Source: an uncultured Holophagaceae bacterium
GTDB taxonomy: Bacteria > Acidobacteriota > Holophagae > Holophagales > Holophagaceae
DNA: 33,581 bases
Direction of reading: 5' to 3'
NCBI GenBank assembly: GCA_903840385.1
Contig: CAIMFT010000179.1
Span: 1-33,581, forward strand
The notes under the pieces were generated by a model that saw only the letters and a program-made list of their open reading frames with translations, did not search any database and had not been told where the DNA came from. The position numbers were made by a program, and so were the translations under genes. Below are positions 24,049-31,544 of this stretch, in pieces. Each line of letters begins with the position of its first letter. Position 1 is the first letter of the stretch.

Positions 24049-27000
24049 TCAGTTCCAGGTGTTCCCGGAGGTGGTGTGGGACTGGCCGTGGCAGGACAGG
24101 GCACAACCGCCCCGGCCCTGAGTGGTCCCGGTGACGGTATAGGGCGTGGCAGAGGTGAAGGTGGCGGGGGTCGTGCCGCCGCCGAACTTCACGGTGTCGC
24201 TGGGGTACTGGTCGGCGGGGGTGCCGCTGACGCCGCTCACTACGGTGGTGTCCAGGTACTTGAAGTGGTTGGTGACACCGGTCTTGTTATTGGTGGTGGC
24301 ATTCATGTCGTGGCAGTGGTCACAGGTCTGGTTGTGGGCGCTGGGGTTGTTGTGCCGACCGATGGCGTCGTTGAACTGGAGCGAGGTGGAAGTGATCTTG
24401 TGGCAGGTGATGCAGTAGGTGTTGGCGTTGACCGTGAGGGTACCCGTCTGCCACCCCGGAGTCACCTGGCCGCCGTGGCAGCTGATGTTGGAGCAGGTGA
24501 AGGCCGTGGCGCTGACGGTGGTACCGGCAGTGCCGCTCTTGGCATTGAAGGTGGTCACGATGGCCACGGAGGCAGGGCCGGCGGTGATGGGAGTGGTCAC
24601 CCGCTTGCTGGCGTTGCTGTAGTGAGTGTTGGTCGCATCCCCGGGGACCGAGCCCAGGTGGCAAGCCGCACAGAGTGGGTAGGCCGAGCCCGTCATGGTG
24701 GCTGGCTGGGCGGGCGTGGTGCGGGTGAAGGTGGCCAGGGAGAGGTGCTTGGGGTGTGAGCCTTGGAGGTTGGGCCAGGCAGAGCCGGTGGGTCCCTTGG
24801 TGGTGAAGAAGGCACCCACGTGGCAGGAGAGGCAGGTTCCGGCCGTCAGGCCCGTGGCCACAGGGGACCCCAGGGTGTGGCAGACCGTGCAGGTGGGTCC
24901 TGCCTTGGTGGTGGTGCCGCTCTGGTCGTGGCAGTTAAGGCAGTCCGCATTGAACTGGGCCAGGGTGACGGTCTGGTGGTGGTTCCCCGCACTGGTGGTG
25001 ACATCCGCACTGTAGAAGGGCACAGGGTGAGCCACGCCAGAGCCCTTGGCAGCATTCCAGTGGTAGACCCCAGGCTCGTGCACCTGGGTCGACCCGGTGG
25101 CACTGTGGCAGGTGAGGGCGCAGCCGCCATCTCCCTCCGTGTTGGTGGCTGTGATGGTGTAGGTGGCACCGGTGGCGATGGGGAAGGCCGTGCCAGGGAT
25201 CTTGAACTTCACCGTGCCGCTAGGGAGCTTGTTGGTGCTGCCGACGGAGATGGTGTCCAGCTCGGCAAAGTGCTTCACGGCCCCGGCATTGATGTTGGCC
25301 GAAGTCATGTCGTGGCAGATGGTGCAGTCCGCCGTGCCTGCCGTGGCGTGGGTGCCATAGGCGTGGCGCCCCACGGCGTCGTTGTACTGGGAGGTGGCAG
25401 TCCCACCGTTGATGGCGTGGCAGAGGGAGCACTGGGTGGCGGAGTTGATGGCGCCGGTGCGCCAGCTGGGTGTGGCCTGGCCGCCGTGGCAGCTGGTGGC
25501 GGAGCAGGTGAGGGCCGTGGGGTTGAAGGCGGCCCCACCACCGCTCTGGGCATTGAAGACGGCGGCCATGCTGACGGGTGCTGGGCCCACCGGAGGCGCG
25601 ACCAGGGTGTTGGCGTTGGTGTAGTGCGTGGTCGTGCCCGTGCCGCTGCCGGCGTGGCAGGAGTCGCAGGTAAGGGTGGTGGGCAGGGCCATGTGCTTGG
25701 CATGGGCCCCGGCAATGTTGGGGAAGGTGGCGCCGTTCGGCCCAGCGGGAAGGCCGCTGGCCCCCAGGTGGCAAGACAAGCAGGTGCCAGCGCCCGTAGC
25801 CACGGTGACGGGGTTGCCCGCGGTGTGGCAGGCGCTGCAGAGGGGTGCCTCAGCGTGAGGGGAGGTACCCGTGTAGGCGTGGCAGGTACCACAGTCCGCC
25901 GTGAAGGTGGCCTGGGTTGAGCTCATGTGACCGTTGTTCTGGTTGTCCTTGTCCGGTGCCAGGAAGGGCACGGGATGGGGTGCCCCGGAGGCCGTCCAGG
26001 TGTTCACAGCGGCCACGTGGATGTGGGTGTGGCAGGTCAGTGCGCAACCCCCATTGCCCTGGGTGGCGCTGGTGACGGTGTAGGTGCCGGCCCCCGTCAC
26101 GATGGTCGGGTTGAAGGCGATGGTGCCGCTGGGCAGCTGATCCGCAGGGGTGCCCGTGGCGACGCCATCCACCGCCTCGGTGTTGAGGTACTTGAAGTGG
26201 GCCAGGGCCCCCGGGGAGCCATTGGCCATGTTGTGGCAGGTGGTGCAGGCGATGGCATTGGCGGCGTTCGTAGCGTTGTGGGTGCCCATGCTGTGCCGAC
26301 CGAAGGCGTCATTGAACTGGGTGGTGACGCCCGCACTGGCGGCGACACCATGGCAGGTCAGGCACTGGGTGGCCGAGTTGATGAGGCCGTTCTGCCAGCT
26401 GGGCGTGGTCTGGCCCCCATGGCAGCGGACGTTGGAGCAGGTGAGGGTGGCCGCCACAAAGGCGGGAGCCCCACCCGTCTTGGGCGTGAAGACAGGATCG
26501 ATGACCACCGGGGCTGGCCCGGTCGGGACAGCGACCCGCGCATTGGCGTGGGTGTAGTGGGAGATGGTCCCGGCACCACTGCCGGCGTGGCAGGAGTCGC
26601 AGGTGAGCTGGGTGGCCAGCTCCATGTGCTTGGTGTGCGCACCGGCGATGCTGGGGAAAGCAGCCCCGGTGGGTCCCTTGGGCAGACCTGCTGGACCCGA
26701 ATGGCAGGAGAGGCAGGTGCCGGTGCCAGTGGCGGTGGTGGCGGGATTGGCGAGAGCGTGGCACTTGCTGCACAAGGGTGCGGCGCTGTTCGGTGAGGTC
26801 CCGGTGTGGGCGTGGCAGGTGGCGCAGTCCGCAGCAAAGGCTGCTGCGGTGACGGTCATGTGGCCGTTGAGCTTGGAGTCCGTCACACCCGCAAGGAAGG
26901 GAATGGGATGCGAGGCCGTGTTGGCGTCATGGCAGAGGGTGGCGTTGTAGCAGCCAGGCTGGGTCGCCGCAGGAGCCGGCGTGGAGGGGTGCCCGGCGGG

Positions 27001-27588
27001 GTTGTTGGGAGAACCGGCCAAGTGGCACTGGGCGCAGACAGCGGCGTTCGAAGGATCCGTCGTGGCATGGGTGAAGGCAGAGGTGCCACTGAGGCGCCAG
27101 GGCTTGGGAGGATGCGGGGCGCTGACACCGTGGCAGGTGCTGCAGGCATTGGCCGAAGCGCCGCCGGTGAAGGTGGCGCCATGGCAGAGCTGACAGGAGA
27201 CCAGGCTGCCACCCGTCACGACACTGGCGGCCAGCTTGGCGCGGACGCCATGGACGGCGGGGTCCGCCCACCCGGTCACCGACTTGTGGTGGCAGTCGGC
27301 CGTCATGCAGGTAGGCACGCCATTGCCCACCTTGAGCACGCTGAACTCGTGGCACTTCGTGCAGTCCGAGACCTGCGCCACCGCAGGGCCGGGGTGGTTG
27401 GTGATCCAGCCGGGCACATGGTAGTTACCGTAGTACTGGGCGGTCGTGGTGGCACCAGCGCCCGAGCCACAGCCCAGGAGCCCCAGGGTGAGGACCAACA
27501 GACAGGCCAGGGCGCCGAAGAAGCCAGAGGTCCAGTTGCGATTCCCTGCATTGTTCATAGCGATACCCAGGGTTGCGTGACGGTTCAT
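24049..27588 (-). CDS. Giant multiheme c-type cytochrome lipoprotein (22-30 hemes)
   Basis: The 1179-aa protein has a lipoprotein signal with lipid on C40 (LVLTLGLLGC), so it is probably anchored to a membrane, likely the outer one. I count 22 CxxCH motifs, four Cx4CH (C94, C384, C695, C1032), three Cx3CH (C515, C823, C1162) and one Cx5CH (C213). A six-motif head (residues 76-220) is followed by three repeats of about 310-325 aa, each with eight motifs in the same order. The Cx4CH-then-CxxCH block (TCSNVRCHGGQTTPSW, later CLTCH) matches the Geobacter C4xCH/C2xCH domain. Extracellular electron transfer is inferred. The start is 27588, with an in-frame ATG at 27558 as an alternative. Neither has a good Shine-Dalgarno. 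TAGAAT lies 11 nt upstream. Confidence 0.94.
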   Translation of the reverse strand: MNRHATLGIAMNNAGNRNWTSGFFGALACLLVLTLGLLGCGSGAGATTTAQYYGNYHVPGWITNHPGPAVAQVSDCTKCHEFSVLKVGNGVPTCMTADCHHKSVTGWADPAVHGVRAKLAASVVTGGSLVSCQLCHGATFTGGASANACSTCHGVSAPHPPKPWRLSGTSAFTHATTDPSNAAVCAQCHLAGSPNNPAGHPSTPAPAATQPGCYNATLCHDANTASHPIPFLAGVTDSKLNGHMTVTAAAFAADCATCHAHTGTSPNSAAPLCSKCHALANPATTATGTGTCLSCHSGPAGLPKGPTGAAFPSIAGAHTKHMELATQLTCDSCHAGSGAGTISHYTHANARVAVPTGPAPVVIDPVFTPKTGGAPAFVAATLTCSNVRCHGGQTTPSWQNGLINSATQCLTCHGVAASAGVTTQFNDAFGRHSMGTHNATNAANAIACTTCHNMANGSPGALAHFKYLNTEAVDGVATGTPADQLPSGTIAFNPTIVTGAGTYTVTSATQGNGGCALTCHTHIHVAAVNTWTASGAPHPVPFLAPDKDNQNNGHMSSTQATFTADCGTCHAYTGTSPHAEAPLCSACHTAGNPVTVATGAGTCLSCHLGASGLPAGPNGATFPNIAGAHAKHMALPTTLTCDSCHAGSGTGTTTHYTNANTLVAPPVGPAPVSMAAVFNAQSGGGAAFNPTALTCSATSCHGGQATPSWRTGAINSATQCSLCHAINGGTATSQYNDAVGRHAYGTHATAGTADCTICHDMTSANINAGAVKHFAELDTISVGSTNKLPSGTVKFKIPGTAFPIATGATYTITATNTEGDGGCALTCHSATGSTQVHEPGVYHWNAAKGSGVAHPVPFYSADVTTSAGNHHQTVTLAQFNADCLNCHDQSGTTTKAGPTCTVCHTLGSPVATGLTAGTCLSCHVGAFFTTKGPTGSAWPNLQGSHPKHLSLATFTRTTPAQPATMTGSAYPLCAACHLGSVPGDATNTHYSNASKRVTTPITAGPASVAIVTTFNAKSGTAGTTVSATAFTCSNISCHGGQVTPGWQTGTLTVNANTYCITCHKITSTSLQFNDAIGRHNNPSAHNQTCDHCHDMNATTNNKTGVTNHFKYLDTTVVSGVSGTPADQYPSDTVKFGGGTTPATFTSATPYTVTGTTQGRGGCALSCHGQSHTTSGNTWN
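24052..25032 (-). repeat. Heme repeat unit 3 of the giant cytochrome
   Basis: Residues 853-1179, starting AHPVPF. Motif order: CxxCH x4 (C883, C900, C919, C973), Cx4CH (C1032), CxxCH x2 (C1059, C1089), Cx3CH (C1162). The protein stops soon after the last motif (TTSGNTWN), at the point where units 1 and 2 run on into the next unit. It is the most diverged unit. Confidence 0.9.
25033..25980 (-). repeat. Heme repeat unit 2 of the giant cytochrome
   Basis: Residues 537-852, starting PHPVPFLAPD. The motif order is the same as in units 1 and 3: C566, C584, C603, C641, C695 (Cx4CH), C720, C755, C823 (Cx3CH). Shared segments with unit 1 include LTCDSCHAGSG, INSATQC and GGCALTCH. Confidence 0.92.
25981..26913 (-). 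repeat. Heme repeat unit 1 of the giant cytochrome
   Basis: Residues 226-536, starting SHPIPFLAG. Motifs: C255, C273, C292, C330, C384 (Cx4CH), C409, C448, C515 (Cx3CH). Very similar to unit 2, suggesting a fairly recent duplication. Confidence 0.92.
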
Positions 27589-27858
27589 GGCAAGAAAAAA
27601 TTCTAGGCAAGGACCTCGGCAGCGAAAGGCCTTGGCAGGACCCCGGTTGGGTCAGGGATGAATGGGACTGTTCCGGTCCAATATCCCCCAGGATGAAAAA
27701 TCTGTCTATATCTCGATTGGATCCACCTTGTTAGATCCTTCGATCTAGATCTATCCAAGGAACTTCATCCGCAATGGTTGTAGGCGTAGGTAATCCGCGC
27801 ACCCATCGGCCACCTTTGCGTTGCCGGGCGGGAGTTCCTGTCCTACGCTTCAGAGTCC
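27589..27858. promoter_or_regulatory. 270-bp divergent regulatory region, cytochrome operon / sensor kinase
   Basis: This is the largest gap between genes in the window. A TAGAAT element (27605-27600, minus) lies 11 nt before the cytochrome ATG and TACGCT (27844-27849, plus) lies 9 nt before the kinase ATG. The middle (about 27690-27755) is AT-rich for this genome and holds a dyad at 27726-27760. Shorter inverted repeats occur at about 27639-27653 (GACCC/GGGTC). No ORF or structured RNA is evident. Confidence 0.6.
27726..27760. promoter_or_regulatory. Candidate operator: dyad around tandem GATCTA
   Basis: CCTTG-TTAGATC (27726-27737) and GATCTATC-CAAGG (27748-27760) form an imperfect inverted repeat. 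The centre holds GATCTAGATCTA (27742-27753), two tandem GATCTA copies. It is a plausible binding site for the adjacent NarL-type regulator, but this is inferred from position and symmetry only. Confidence 0.4.
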
Positions 27859-30855
27859 ATGCCGCCCCTGCTTGCAGAAATCCGTTCCCGGGTCCCAGGC
27901 GCAGGGCGCACGTGCGCCTTGGCAGCCCTGGCCTTCCTCCTGTCTGGCCCCAGCTGGGGCCTGGACCCGGGTCGCCCGCTCGCCAGCCTGGCCCAGCGGA
28001 CCTGGCGCAGCGAAGACGGCCTGCTCCAGGACACGGCTGCAGCCTTGCTGGAGTCCAGGGAAGGCTTCCTGTGGGTGGGCACAGATGCGGGACTCATGCG
28101 CTTTGACGGCGCCGCCTTCGAACCCTTCTCCCGCCTGACCGCACCTGGGTTCAGCCACAACCGGGTCCAGGCCCTGGCGGAGACACTGGACCGGGCCCTC
28201 TGGATCGCCACCTCCGAGCCAGGCCTCTACCGGATGGAGCGAGGCGCTTTCCGCGCCTTCGGCCCGGCGGAAGGACTGCCCGGCGGCCCCATCCGCCGCC
28301 TCCTCCGGGATCGGGCCGGAACCCTCTGGGCGGCCCCCGCCGAAGGTCCGCTGCTCCGCTTCGATGGCGGCCGCTTCCACCCCATCCCCTCAGACTCTGC
28401 CCAGCTGCGGATCCGCGCCCTGGCAGAGGGCCCGGATGGCACGCTCTGGGTCGGCACCACCGCCTCTGGGCTCTGGCGGCTGGACAAGGGTCGCCTGGTC
28501 CTCGCCGCACTGACGGCCGCCGAGATCACCTCCCTGGAGGCCGGCACCCAGGGGGAGGTCTGGGTCGGCACCCAGCGGCAGGGCCTGCTGTCCCTCCAGG
28601 ACGGCCGCCTCGAGACCCCTGCCTGGGCCCGCAGGGGCCTGCCTGCCCGGCCAGTCAGCGTCCTGCACCAGGACCGCCAGGGCAGCCTGTGGGTGGGCTT
28701 CGAGGGGGCGGGACTCTACCGCCACACCCCCAGTGGTCACCTGGAATCGGCCCTGCCCTCAGCCACTCCCCACTGGACCCCGCTGAGCCTCCTGGAGGAC
28801 AGCGCTGGCGCCCTGTGGGTCGGCACCAGCGACCGGGGCCTTCGGGTCATCTACCCCGTTGCCTTCCAGGGCATCCCGGCGGCAGGGTCAGATCCCGAGG
28901 CACCCGTGGCCATGGTCTGCCAGGACCCTGGCGGCACCATCTGGTGTCTACTGGGAGACCACACGCTCAGGACCCTCCGCCAGGGTCGGGCTGAGCGCCC
29001 CTCTGTTCCGGTTCCCACCGACCCCATCACCTGCATCTGGCCTCGCCGCTCCGGTGGGCTGTGGGCAGGCACCCGCACCGGAGAGGTCTACATCCTCGAT
29101 GGGGGTCAGGTGCGCCGGGTGCGCTGGCCGAACGGCCCCCCCCAGGATTCCATTCTTTCCCTGTTCGAGGCCGAGGGCGGGGCCTTGTGGGTTGCCACCT
29201 CCCACCAGGGTCTGCACCGCCTGGCCCCGGACGGCACCCTCACCCTCTACCCCACTGCCCGGGCGGTCGTGGCCATGGCCGGAACCAGCGAGGGGGGGGC
29301 ACTCTATGCGGCCAGCCTCACTCTGGGCCTGGGCGTGCTGGAGGGGGGTCAGCTGCGGTGGCTGGGCCGAGCAGAGGGGCTCGGTGCCAGCGGAGCCCAG
29401 GCCCTCCATCTGGACCCTGAAGGCATCCTGTGGGTCGGCACGCCCGAAGGTCTTCGTCGCTTCCAGGAGGGGGCGTTCCAGCCCCTGCCGGGGCTCCCCG
29501 GAGCCCTCCGGTCGGCCATCCACGGCATCCTGGAGGGCCCGGGCCAGCGGCTCTGGCTCAGCACGGATCAGGGGGTCTTCCGGATCCGCCGGACCGCCCT
29601 GGAGCGGGCCCTGGACCGAGGGAGCGTCCTCTCGCCCACGTCCAGTGTCCTCTCACCCACGCTCTTTGATCACCACGATGGCATGCCCTCCCGGGAGACC
29701 AGCGGCGGCGCCCAGCCTGCGGCCTGGTGCAGCCGGGAAGGCGACCTCTGGTTCCCCACCGGGCGGGGGCTCAGCCGGACCCCGGGAGGGTCGCCGTCGC
29801 TGCCCGAGCCGCCCCTTCGCCTGCACCTCCTGAAGGCCGAGGGCGATGAGTCGGTGCTCCCGGAAACCGTCCCCATCCAGGTGCCTCCGGGCACCCGGCG
29901 CTTCGAGGTCTACTACACCGCCACCTCGCTCACCCGCTCAGACAAGCTCCGCTTCAGGTATCGTCTGGAAGGCCTGGACACCGCCTGGAACGAGGTGGGA
30001 GACCGCCGCTTCGCCGCCTACTCCAACGTGCCCCCTGGGTCCTACCGCTTCACGGTGCAAGCCTGGCGCCTGGGCGAGGAGGCCCCGCCCCAGGAGCAGC
30101 GCCTGGAGGTCCGGGTCGAGCCCTTCCTGCACCAGCGCCCGAGCTTCTGGGTCGCCTGCGCTCTGGCCGGCGCCGCCTTCGGCTGGTGGCTCCTGCGCCT
30201 GCGGTTCCAGCAGATCGCCGCCCGCACGGCGGTGCTGGCGGAGCGGAACCGCATGGCCCGGGAGATCCACGACCACCTGGCCCAGGGGTTCACAGGCGTC
30301 CTCCTGCAGCTGGAAGCCGCCGAAGCCCGCCTGGCCCGCATGGAGGGGGACCCGGAGCCCGTCCTCACCCGGCTGGATCACGCCCGGAACCTCGCCGTGG
30401 TCAGCCTGCAGGAGGCCCGCCGCTCCGTGATGGCCCTCAGCCCCCGCAAGTCCGAGGGGGCCGACCTGCTGAGCGCGCTGAAGACCCTGGCCGACCGCCT
30501 CCTCGCCGGGACCGACATCCAGGTGGAGCTGGCCCAGACAGGCCAGCCCCGCCGCCTGCGGCCAAAGCTGGAGGACGACCTCCTGCGCATGGCCCAGGAG
30601 CTGCTCACCAACGCCCTCCGGCATGGCCACGCCCGCTGGGTGCGGGCCGTGCTCCAGTTCGAGCGCCGCCGGGTGATCCTCACCATCGAGGATGATGGGC
30701 AGGGCTTCGACCCGACCGCAGTGGCCGGGGGCTACGGCATGCGGAGCATCCGCGACAGTCTGCAGCAGCTGGGCGGCCGCATGGAGGTCGACAGCACCCC
30801 CGGCTTTGGCTCCCACATCACCCTCAGCGTTCCCTACAGGAGATGGCTCCCATGA
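27859..30855 (+). CDS. Sensor histidine kinase with two-component-regulator propellers (Reg_prop, Y_Y_Y, HisKA_3)
   Basis: The 998-aa protein has a signal peptide (about 1-34) and a large periplasmic region with about 14 Reg_prop-type repeats such as GFLWVGTDAGLMRFDG and GALWVGTSDRGL. Fourteen would fill two seven-bladed propellers. A Y_Y_Y domain (about 690-755, including LRFRYRLEGLDTAWNE) precedes one transmembrane helix (about 763-782). The cytoplasmic part is a HisKA_3 dimerisation domain with the phospho-accepting H804 (REIHDHLAQGF) and an ATPase domain with ELLTNALRHG, DDGQGF and GYGMRSI. Its partner is the overlapping response regulator gene. It probably senses an envelope or external ligand, and its position suggests control of the divergent cytochrome operon. 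Confidence 0.92.
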   Translation: MPPLLAEIRSRVPGAGRTCALAALAFLLSGPSWGLDPGRPLASLAQRTWRSEDGLLQDTAAALLESREGFLWVGTDAGLMRFDGAAFEPFSRLTAPGFSHNRVQALAETLDRALWIATSEPGLYRMERGAFRAFGPAEGLPGGPIRRLLRDRAGTLWAAPAEGPLLRFDGGRFHPIPSDSAQLRIRALAEGPDGTLWVGTTASGLWRLDKGRLVLAALTAAEITSLEAGTQGEVWVGTQRQGLLSLQDGRLETPAWARRGLPARPVSVLHQDRQGSLWVGFEGAGLYRHTPSGHLESALPSATPHWTPLSLLEDSAGALWVGTSDRGLRVIYPVAFQGIPAAGSDPEAPVAMVCQDPGGTIWCLLGDHTLRTLRQGRAERPSVPVPTDPITCIWPRRSGGLWAGTRTGEVYILDGGQVRRVRWPNGPPQDSILSLFEAEGGALWVATSHQGLHRLAPDGTLTLYPTARAVVAMAGTSEGGALYAASLTLGLGVLEGGQLRWLGRAEGLGASGAQALHLDPEGILWVGTPEGLRRFQEGAFQPLPGLPGALRSAIHGILEGPGQRLWLSTDQGVFRIRRTALERALDRGSVLSPTSSVLSPTLFDHHDGMPSRETSGGAQPAAWCSREGDLWFPTGRGLSRTPGGSPSLPEPPLRLHLLKAEGDESVLPETVPIQVPPGTRRFEVYYTATSLTRSDKLRFRYRLEGLDTAWNEVGDRRFAAYSNVPPGSYRFTVQAWRLGEEAPPQEQRLEVRVEPFLHQRPSFWVACALAGAAFGWWLLRLRFQQIAARTAVLAERNRMAREIHDHLAQGFTGVLLQLEAAEARLARMEGDPEPVLTRLDHARNLAVVSLQEARRSVMALSPRKSEGADLLSALKTLADRLLAGTDIQVELAQTGQPRRLRPKLEDDLLRMAQELLTNALRHGHARWVRAVLQFERRRVILTIEDDGQGFDPTAVAGGYGMRSIRDSLQQLGGRMEVDSTPGFGSHITLSVPYRRWLP

Positions 30856-31496
30856 CCACCCAGCCCCCCACCACAATCCGCCTGCTTATCGTGGACGACC
30901 ATCCCATCGTGCGCGATGGCCTGGTCTCCATCCTGCATGAAGGCGAGCCGGACCTGGAGGTGGTGGGCGAGGCCGGAGACGGCAAGGAGGGCGTGGCCGC
31001 CTGGCGGCGCCTGCGCCCCACCGTGACCATCATGGACCTGCAGCTGCCGGAACTCAGTGGGGTGGAGGCCATCCGCGCCATCCGCCAGGAGGATCCCAAG
31101 GCGAGCATCCTGGTCCTCACGACCTTCGATGGGGACGCCGACATCCACCGGGCCATCGAGGCCGGAGCCCTGGGCTACCTCCTGAAGAGCGTGCGGCGGG
31201 CCGTGCTCATCGAGGCCGTGCGGGCCGTGGCAGCCGGCCAGCGCTACCTGCCCCCCGCCACGGCGGCACGCCTGGTGGAGGGCATGGAGTTGGAGCGACT
31301 CACCCCCCGGGAGGCAGATGTCCTCCGCCTGCTGGCCCAGGGCGAGCGCAACCGCGAGATCGCCGACACCCTGGGCCTGGCCGAGCCCACGGTGAAGATC
31401 CACGTGAACAACCTGCTGCGGAAGCTCCAGGCCAAGGACCGCACGGAAGCCGCCGTCATTGCCCTCAAGCGAGGGCTGGTGCACCTGTCCCGCTGA
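30852..31496 (+). CDS. NarL/FixJ-family response regulator
   Basis: The 214-aa protein has a receiver domain (D15 and D16, phospho-acceptor D62 in TIMDLQLPE, T93, K115) and a LuxR-type helix-turn-helix (about 150-212, LTPREADVLRLLAQGERNREIADTLG). It should bind DNA as a dimer once phosphorylated by the upstream kinase. The ATG at 30852 overlaps the kinase stop codon (ATGA), with AGGAG 9 nt upstream. An ATG at 30843 abuts that site and is less likely. The 4-nt overlap implies translational coupling of kinase and regulator. Confidence 0.95.
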   Translation: MTTQPPTTIRLLIVDDHPIVRDGLVSILHEGEPDLEVVGEAGDGKEGVAAWRRLRPTVTIMDLQLPELSGVEAIRAIRQEDPKASILVLTTFDGDADIHRAIEAGALGYLLKSVRRAVLIEAVRAVAAGQRYLPPATAARLVEGMELERLTPREADVLRLLAQGERNREIADTLGLAEPTVKIHVNNLLRKLQAKDRTEAAVIALKRGLVHLSR

Positions 31497-31511
31497 GGCC
31501 GCTCAGCGGGA
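31488..31511 (+). terminator. Hairpin at the end of the response regulator gene
   Basis: A 10-bp perfect stem (31488-31497 with 31502-31511) and a 4-nt loop include the stop codon of the regulator. There is no T-tract after it, so it may be a weak or factor-assisted terminator between two convergent genes. Confidence 0.5.
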
Positions 31512-31544
31512 GCAGGATGACGGTGCGCAGCCCTCGACCTCGGG

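Noticed and set aside
24049..27588. Repeated DNA resembling a CRISPR or satellite array
   Set aside because: The repetition is in-frame protein repetition (units of about 930-980 bp), without short identical repeats or uniform spacers.
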